Of a stretch of DNA of 36,449 bases, positions 31,072 through 36,449 are shown piece after piece. Source of the stretch: JBMZCV01 sp049613665 (GTDB lineage Bacteria; Bacteroidota; Bacteroidia; Chitinophagales; UBA2359); NCBI GenBank assembly GCA_049613665.1, contig JBMZCV010000028.1:1-36449 (forward strand), given 5' to 3'. The first letter of the stretch is position 1, and each line of letters starts with the position of its first letter. The translations under genes and the position numbers were made by a program. Below the pieces are notes generated by a model. The model saw nothing but the letters and a program-made list of their open reading frames with translations, was not told where the DNA came from and made no database searches.

Positions 31072-32172
31072 ATGCAAACATTTTTCGCTCCTGGTCGCAT
31101 CAATCTCATCGGCGAACACATTGATTATAATGGCGGCTTAGTATTGCCTATTGCTATTAATTTGGGAATTACGGCAAAGGTTAGTTTTCGCAACGACACT
31201 ATCATCAATATCAAATCTGCTCAGATAAAAGAGATATTAAACATTGATTTGGAAACAGAAACTTACGAAAAACGACGGATTTTGTGGCAAAACTACCCTT
31301 TGGGCATCATCGAATATTTCAAAAAAAATGATTTGCCTATTTCGGCAGCCGACATTTCGCTATCTAGCAACTTGCCTATTGGTGGAGGTTTATCGTCGTC
31401 AGCAGCTCTCGAAGTGCTCATAAGTTTTGTGATGCTATCGGCTGCAAAACACGATTTATTGAACGATAAAACAAAGGTAGCACAATTTTGTCAGCAAGTA
31501 GAAAACGAATTTGTAGGCGTAAAATGTGGCATTATGGATCAATTTGCGGTAGCCAAAGGCAAGGAAAATCAAGCTATGTTGCTCAATTGCGATACTCTGG
31601 AAAATGAGTATATTCCCTTTGATTTGCAAAATGAATATGCTTTAATTTTGATGAATACCAATAAAAAACGAGAACTTGCCGACTCGAAATACAATGAGCG
31701 AAAGGCAGAATGTGATGCAGCTTTGCTAGAAATTCAGCAACAAAAAAACATCAATTATTTGTGTGAAGCCGATATTTCAGATATAGAAAAATTGAAAAAT
31801 AGCGTTTTGCAAAAGCGAGCCAAACACGTTATTAGCGAAAATGAACGTGTCAAAAAAGCTGTTGTAGCATTGAAAAACAAAAAGCTAAAGGAGTTTGGGA
31901 AGCTAATGAATGAATCGCACGAATCGCTGAAAAAAGACTATGAAGTGACAGGTTTTGAATTAGATACTTTAGTAAGTATTTGCCAGAAAAACGAAGCTTG
32001 TATAGGTGCTAGAATGACAGGAGCAGGCTTTGGCGGCTGTGCAATTGCTTTGGTAGAAAAAGAAAATGCCGCAGCTTTTGCCCAAAAAGCAAAGCAGGAA
32101 TATGACGAAAAAACAGGACTTTCGCTAGATATATATGAAACTATGGCTTGCGAAGGTGTGCGGAAAATCTAA
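31072..32172 (+). CDS. galK: Galactokinase
   Basis: This 366-residue GHMP kinase has the galactokinase signature FAPGRINLIGEHIDYNGG (4-21), the phosphate-binding loop LPIGGGLSSSAALE near 102-115 and the C-terminal motif ARMTGAGFGGCAIAL near 318-332. GIMDQFAVAKG near 160-170 carries the catalytic Asp. It phosphorylates galactose to galactose-1-phosphate, the first step of the Leloir pathway. The other Leloir genes are not in the window, although the upstream nucleotidyltransferase could act on a related sugar phosphate. It converges with the next gene with only 26 bp between stops. Confidence 0.95.
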   Translation: MQTFFAPGRINLIGEHIDYNGGLVLPIAINLGITAKVSFRNDTIINIKSAQIKEILNIDLETETYEKRRILWQNYPLGIIEYFKKNDLPISAADISLSSNLPIGGGLSSSAALEVLISFVMLSAAKHDLLNDKTKVAQFCQQVENEFVGVKCGIMDQFAVAKGKENQAMLLNCDTLENEYIPFDLQNEYALILMNTNKKRELADSKYNERKAECDAALLEIQQQKNINYLCEADISDIEKLKNSVLQKRAKHVISENERVKKAVVALKNKKLKEFGKLMNESHESLKKDYEVTGFELDTLVSICQKNEACIGARMTGAGFGGCAIALVEKENAAAFAQKAKQEYDEKTGLSLDIYETMACEGVRKI

Positions 32173-32198
32173 ACCGTTTCAGTTTTTTTGTGAAAAAA

Positions 32199-33674
32199 TT
32201 ACATTTTGCTTATCAAGACATTGTTTTGCTCCAGCAACCATGATTTTTCGGCAATATTTTTGTCGGAAAGTAGAAATTCTGTAAGCTTTTCGGCTTGCAG
32301 ACGTATTTTTTCTTGCTTTTTCTCATTTGTTTTCCAAAAAAGCAAATCGGTTCTGATATTTTCTAGCGTTTTTAGTGCTTTGCAAAAATTGTGATGTGCG
32401 GTGCGAGTATCGCTAGTGAGTTTTTTGTTTTGTCGCAAATAGCTTTTGAAAGTATCGAGTTTGCTTATAAAAAAACGATATTTACACACATAAAACACCT
32501 TTAACAGTAGCGTTTCTTTATTGAGATGATACACAAAATTAAATTCATTGACTTGCAAAAGTAGCGATTGAGCAGCTTCATATTTTTTTTCGTAAAAAGC
32601 AATAATGCCTTTGCAAAAATGAATCATATCTTTCCGAATATCAGGATTGAGCCGCTTGCCATAAGTAGCGACAAACTGTTTTGCCCACGCTATTTTTTGA
32701 AATTTAAGAGCGATAGTCAGAATATTTTTGAAATGATTGTGTGCTAAATAGTGATTCGTAATCAAAAAATCATTTTCCAACATTTGCTCATACAAAGTCA
32801 AAATATGTTCGCTAAAACTGCTATCTCCTTGCCTATATTTCGCAATACAATAATTGATAGCAATGGTATAAATGCCACTCAATTCTATTTTGTCGAGCCT
32901 TCTACTATTTTGTTTTAAAACTACTAACAACTCCTCAAAATATTGTTGCTCTTGCGTTTCTAAAAGCAATACAATGGTTTTGTAGCAAGCTATCAAAGGC
33001 TGTTTTTCGGCCAATTTTTCTTGCTCTGCCATATCTAATACTGCCGATAAAAGCTTCAAACCTCCCTTTTTTTTAGTTTTTTGAGCCTTATTAAACAATG
33101 CACAAGCATATTCAAGCAATTGAGCTACGCAATATTCCTCGAAACGAGTAGCTACTTTTTGCAAATCAGTTTCGAGTTTCAGTTTTGGGTCTAAAATGGC
33201 ATATTCGTGCCAATTTTGGGCTAATAAATAAGCATGGCGAAAATCGTAAATGTTAGTTTTTATAGCTTCCTGTTTTTTGTTGTATTTTTGCCAAACTTTG
33301 AGCCAAACAGCATCAATATGTCTATCGTTTAAACTTTCCAACAACAATGTAATGTCTTCTTTCGAATTTTCTTCTCTCTTCAAAATCACTAAAAAATCGA
33401 ATATCAACTGTTCTAACTTTTTCATTAAAGCGGCCGTTTTTCGCTCTGCTTTTGCTATTTCTTTTTGTGGAAATAAATATTTGCCGACTGTTTTTTTATC
33501 GAAAAAAGAAAATTCAAGCCCTTGTTTAGATTGCTTTTTTTTATGCAAAAAATCATATAAACGACACACATTTTCATCTTTATTGAAAAAAGGAGAATGC
33601 ACATAATCAGCCAAACGAGGCATTTCATTGTGTGTTAGATTTTCTAGTAAGAAAAAAAGCGTTTTAGAAGTCAT
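32199..33674 (-). CDS. Helical protein of unknown function
   Basis: This 491-residue protein is rich in Lys, Leu and aromatic residues and almost certainly all-helical, with repeated helix pairs that look TPR- or HEAT-like. It has no signal peptide or membrane segment. The N-terminal segment (EMPRLADYVHSPFFNKDENV, about residues 17-36) is the most distinctive part. I recall similar uncharacterised proteins from Bacteroidota but cannot name a family. It is encoded alone, convergent with galK and divergent from the large secreted protein (205-bp gap). The ATG start is followed at once by a plausible helix; no alternative start looks better. Confidence 0.6.
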   Translation of the reverse strand: MTSKTLFFLLENLTHNEMPRLADYVHSPFFNKDENVCRLYDFLHKKKQSKQGLEFSFFDKKTVGKYLFPQKEIAKAERKTAALMKKLEQLIFDFLVILKREENSKEDITLLLESLNDRHIDAVWLKVWQKYNKKQEAIKTNIYDFRHAYLLAQNWHEYAILDPKLKLETDLQKVATRFEEYCVAQLLEYACALFNKAQKTKKKGGLKLLSAVLDMAEQEKLAEKQPLIACYKTIVLLLETQEQQYFEELLVVLKQNSRRLDKIELSGIYTIAINYCIAKYRQGDSSFSEHILTLYEQMLENDFLITNHYLAHNHFKNILTIALKFQKIAWAKQFVATYGKRLNPDIRKDMIHFCKGIIAFYEKKYEAAQSLLLQVNEFNFVYHLNKETLLLKVFYVCKYRFFISKLDTFKSYLRQNKKLTSDTRTAHHNFCKALKTLENIRTDLLFWKTNEKKQEKIRLQAEKLTEFLLSDKNIAEKSWLLEQNNVLISKM

Positions 33675-33879
33675 AAATAGTTTTGTTCTTTGTGCAAATT
33701 CTCAATTTCTTCACTTTTCATAAAGTATTGATTTTCAAGGATTTATGAAAATAAAAAATAACATTTCTTTTATTTTAGCTTGTAAAAATACAAAAGTTTC
33801 ACACTTTTTTATGCGAAAAAAAACATTCATTTTTGCAAGACAATACTTGAGAATTAAAAAAACAAAATAACACTTTCCT

Positions 33880-36449
33880 ATGAAAATAAAAAATTTACTT
33901 TTAGCACTTTTGTACTGCTTTTTTAGCTTAAATGCTTTGCAGGCACAAGACGATTTTGAAGGCTGTAACACGCCAGAACCTACACAAGCACAATTGGACT
34001 ACCATAATTTGTTTGAAGGCTTGATGTTTAGCTTCGACCTCAATGCACAACCCAATGTGATTTATACCATTCCGATAACAGCACATGTTGCACGCCTAGA
34101 CAATGGTACAGGTGGTTTGACAACACAACAATTAGATGATGCAATAGCTATTGTTAATGATTATTATTTGAATGCGAAATTGCAATTTTCGATTTGTGGC
34201 ATCAATTATATGGATGATAATAGCTATTATGACTATAGCATTGGAGATGAACCGCAAATGACAGCAACACACAATGTCGCAAATACAATTAATATTTATT
34301 TTGTCAATAGTATTCAAGGCGGTTTGTATTGTGGCTATACACGCATTCCACCGAGCAGTGATGTCGTGCTGATGGCAAACAATTGTGTGACGAGTGGAAA
34401 TACACTTTCGCATGAGCTTGGACACTATTTTAGCTTGTATCACACGCATGGAAAATCAAATTTTGGAACAACTGATGAGCTAGTAGATGGCTCAAACTGT
34501 AATACGGCTGGCGATGATATTTGCGACACGCCTGCCGACCCAAATTTGTATGGCAAAGTGAATGGCAGTTGTGCATATACTGCTACTGATACTGATGCTA
34601 ATGGTATGCTTTATACGCCAAATGTAAACAATATTATGTCTTATGCACCAAAATTTTGCAGAGATGAATTTACGCAAGGGCAGTATGAACGAGTGTTGTT
34701 TGGTTACCTCAATCATCGCTACTATCTCACGCCAGATGCAGGTTTTGCAACAAACACAAATAATTTGGATGCTACTTTTACGAACACTTCTATGGGCGAT
34801 GGCGTATTGTCTTATACTTGGGACTTTGGTGATGGCAATACTTCTACTATGCAAGATCCAACACATACTTATGCAGCAGAAGGAATTTATACTATTTGTT
34901 TGGAAGTGACTGATGGTTGTGGTATTGATATGTATTGTGAAGATGTGAATATTAGCATTGCTGTGAGTTGCCTAGCTGCCGATTCGCTTGAACTCGTGAA
35001 TCTGTATAATGTTTTGGGTGGCGATAATTGGGTAGATAATTCTGGTTGGCTGGTTGCTCCTGTGAGTGAGTGGTATGGTATTATGCTTACCGATGATGGG
35101 TGTAATGTAAAAACAATTGATTTGAGAGAAAATAATGTAATAGGTCAGTTATTTGATTTTAGTTTACCTGAACTGACCAGTTTAATATTTCGCTTTAATC
35201 AGTTATATGGAAGCATTCCAAATTTTAGTAATATTCCTAAACTAACTTATTTACATTTGAATGCTAATGAATTAACTGGAAATATTCCAGATTTTAGTAA
35301 TATTCCAAATTTAGTACTAACACTCCTTAGCAATAATCAGTTTACAGGTAATATTCCTAATTTTAGTAATTTACCGAACATGAAAACATTATATATTAGC
35401 TCTACTCAAATAAATGGTAATATTCCTAATTTTGATAACTTTCCAAATATAGAACAATTATTTTTAATAGGTAATCAATTGACAGGCAACCTACCAAATC
35501 TAAATCAGTTAGGTAACTTAAAAACATTACGTATTTCAAATAATCAATTAAGTGGTACAATCCCTAATTATGATAATCTCAATGACTTAGCAGAAATAAG
35601 ATTAGAACAGAATCAATTCACTTTTGCAGGTTTTGAAAACAATATTGTAAACTCTAATATTTCAACTTTTTATTATTCCCCACAAGTAAACATTCCTATC
35701 TACCAAAATGGCAACACCCTTTATGTTTCAGCAGGAGGCACACTAAGTAACAATACTTATACATGGTATAAAGATAGCATAGAAATAGCAACTATTGTAG
35801 CAGATAGCACTTTTATAGCTACCGAAACAGGTACTTATTATTGCACAGTTTCGAATAGCATTATCACAAATCCAGATGAAATTTCTCAAAATTTAGTATT
35901 GCAGAGTGAAGATATTGTATTTACATCTAATGTTAGTTGTTTAGCTGCCGATTCGCTTGAATTGGTAAATTTTTATAATGCTTTGGGCGGCGATAATTGG
36001 ACTAATAATGATGGCTGGCTGACTGCTCCTGTGAGTGATTGGTATGGTATTACACTTACTGATGATGGTTGTAGCGTGAAAGAGATGGATTTAACATCTA
36101 ATAATTTGGTAGGAACTTTAATGGATTGGAATTTTGCTGATTTGACTTATTTAAACCTTACTTGGAATCAAATAAGTGGTAATATTCCAGATTTCAATAA
36201 TTTATCAAACCTAATAGAAATTCATTTATTCAAAAATCAATTAGATGGAAATATTCCAGATTTTAGTAATCTGCCCAACCTAAGATATTTATATCTTCAT
36301 TACAATCAATTGAGTGGCAATGTCCCAGATTTTAGCAATCTAACAAGTTTAAGACATTTACATGTTCATTATAATCAATTGAGTGGAATTATTCCCAGCT
36401 ATTCTCGCTTTGAAATAAGTGATATATTACAAATTAATATTGATATATT
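33880..36449 (+). CDS. Secreted M43-type metalloprotease with PKD and LRR modules (cut by window end)
   Basis: The frame is open from ATG 33880 to the last base (856 codons) with no stop. A signal peptide covers residues 1-22. A metzincin domain of the M43 type has the zinc motif HELGHYFSLYH (178-188; Ser replaces the usual Gly) and a Met-turn NIMSY (251-255). A PKD domain follows (about 285-360, WDFGDGNTS). Then come two copies of a module that starts SCLAADSLELVN (about 363 and 685) and continues with a GGDNW cap and plant-type leucine-rich repeats (xLxxNQLxGNIPDFSNL). An Ig-like stretch (about 575-660) separates them. It is probably exported through type IX secretion and binds and cleaves proteins; the sorting tail would lie beyond the window. 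Confidence 0.85.
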   Translation, partial: MKIKNLLLALLYCFFSLNALQAQDDFEGCNTPEPTQAQLDYHNLFEGLMFSFDLNAQPNVIYTIPITAHVARLDNGTGGLTTQQLDDAIAIVNDYYLNAKLQFSICGINYMDDNSYYDYSIGDEPQMTATHNVANTINIYFVNSIQGGLYCGYTRIPPSSDVVLMANNCVTSGNTLSHELGHYFSLYHTHGKSNFGTTDELVDGSNCNTAGDDICDTPADPNLYGKVNGSCAYTATDTDANGMLYTPNVNNIMSYAPKFCRDEFTQGQYERVLFGYLNHRYYLTPDAGFATNTNNLDATFTNTSMGDGVLSYTWDFGDGNTSTMQDPTHTYAAEGIYTICLEVTDGCGIDMYCEDVNISIAVSCLAADSLELVNLYNVLGGDNWVDNSGWLVAPVSEWYGIMLTDDGCNVKTIDLRENNVIGQLFDFSLPELTSLIFRFNQLYGSIPNFSNIPKLTYLHLNANELTGNIPDFSNIPNLVLTLLSNNQFTGNIPNFSNLPNMKTLYISSTQINGNIPNFDNFPNIEQLFLIGNQLTGNLPNLNQLGNLKTLRISNNQLSGTIPNYDNLNDLAEIRLEQNQFTFAGFENNIVNSNISTFYYSPQVNIPIYQNGNTLYVSAGGTLSNNTYTWYKDSIEIATIVADSTFIATETGTYYCTVSNSIITNPDEISQNLVLQSEDIVFTSNVSCLAADSLELVNFYNALGGDNWTNNDGWLTAPVSDWYGITLTDDGCSVKEMDLTSNNLVGTLMDWNFADLTYLNLTWNQISGNIPDFNNLSNLIEIHLFKNQLDGNIPDFSNLPNLRYLYLHYNQLSGNVPDFSNLTSLRHLHVHYNQLSGIIPSYSRFEISDILQINIDI

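Noticed and set aside
1..36449. tRNA or rRNA genes
   Set aside because: No cloverleaf with a GGTTCGAATCC-like T-arm and no rRNA-like stretch was seen on either strand.

Overview
The window is AT-rich DNA from a member of the Bacteroidota. This rests on several things: secreted proteins with type IX secretion (Por) sorting tails, a BlaI/M56 pair, an M43 (cytophagalysin-like) protease, and promoters of the Bacteroidota type (TTTG or TTG, about 20 nt, then TAnnTTTG). I cannot name a genus. No rRNA, tRNA, CRISPR array or transposase gene is visible.

Layout. 1-2.4 kb: a PLP-dependent cysteine desulfurase-like enzyme flanked by nested repeat elements. 2.4-3.8 kb: a small helical protein and an ECF sigma factor on the minus strand. 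3.8-4.9 kb: a gene desert with repeats. 4.9-7.0 kb: a BlaI-type repressor and an M56 sensor protease. 7.0-8.6 kb: a secreted SGNH-like protein. 8.9-10.2 kb: a ubiquitin-like protein followed by a complete E2-like conjugating enzyme. 10.5-18.5 kb: minus-strand genes for an XRE/ScfR-type regulator, a LutB-like Fe-S protein, an M28 peptidase, a DUF4956 membrane protein and a sorted cell-surface protein. 18.9-19.7 kb: a 1-Cys peroxiredoxin behind a short ORF with four consecutive Cys codons and an intrinsic terminator, which looks like a cysteine attenuator. 20.1-25.3 kb: nrdB and nrdA (class Ia ribonucleotide reductase), separated by an opposing two-gene HipA-like kinase/DUF3037 module and preceded by a perfect DnaA-box dyad. 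26-36.4 kb: apaG, dut, a sugar nucleotidyltransferase with a TPR lipoprotein-like partner, galK, an orphan helical protein, and a large modular M43/PKD/LRR secreted protein that runs off the right edge.

The gaps are full of structure. At least five families of short non-coding elements recur: (i) a family of about 104-109 bp with ends TTAAGTAGTC and TAAATAGTGCTTGGCACTTA and a central hairpin; (ii) a MITE with CAATRGTT ends and 6-bp target duplications, twice nested at the same site of family i; (iii) a MITE of about 163 bp with GTAAC ends and 8-bp duplications; (iv) a single 140-bp element with TATTCACAAAA ends and an AGACCT duplication; (v) GCTGTTTA hairpin elements. They bracket the Ubl/E2 genes, separate blaI from the M56 gene, and supply misleading upstream start codons to three genes.

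The most promising biology is the Ubl/E2 pair with no E1 or deubiquitinase in the window, the putative Cys-codon attenuator ahead of a peroxiredoxin, the kinase module splitting the nrd locus, and the nested MITE system. All functional statements are by sequence reading only. Start sites and non-coding calls are inferences.
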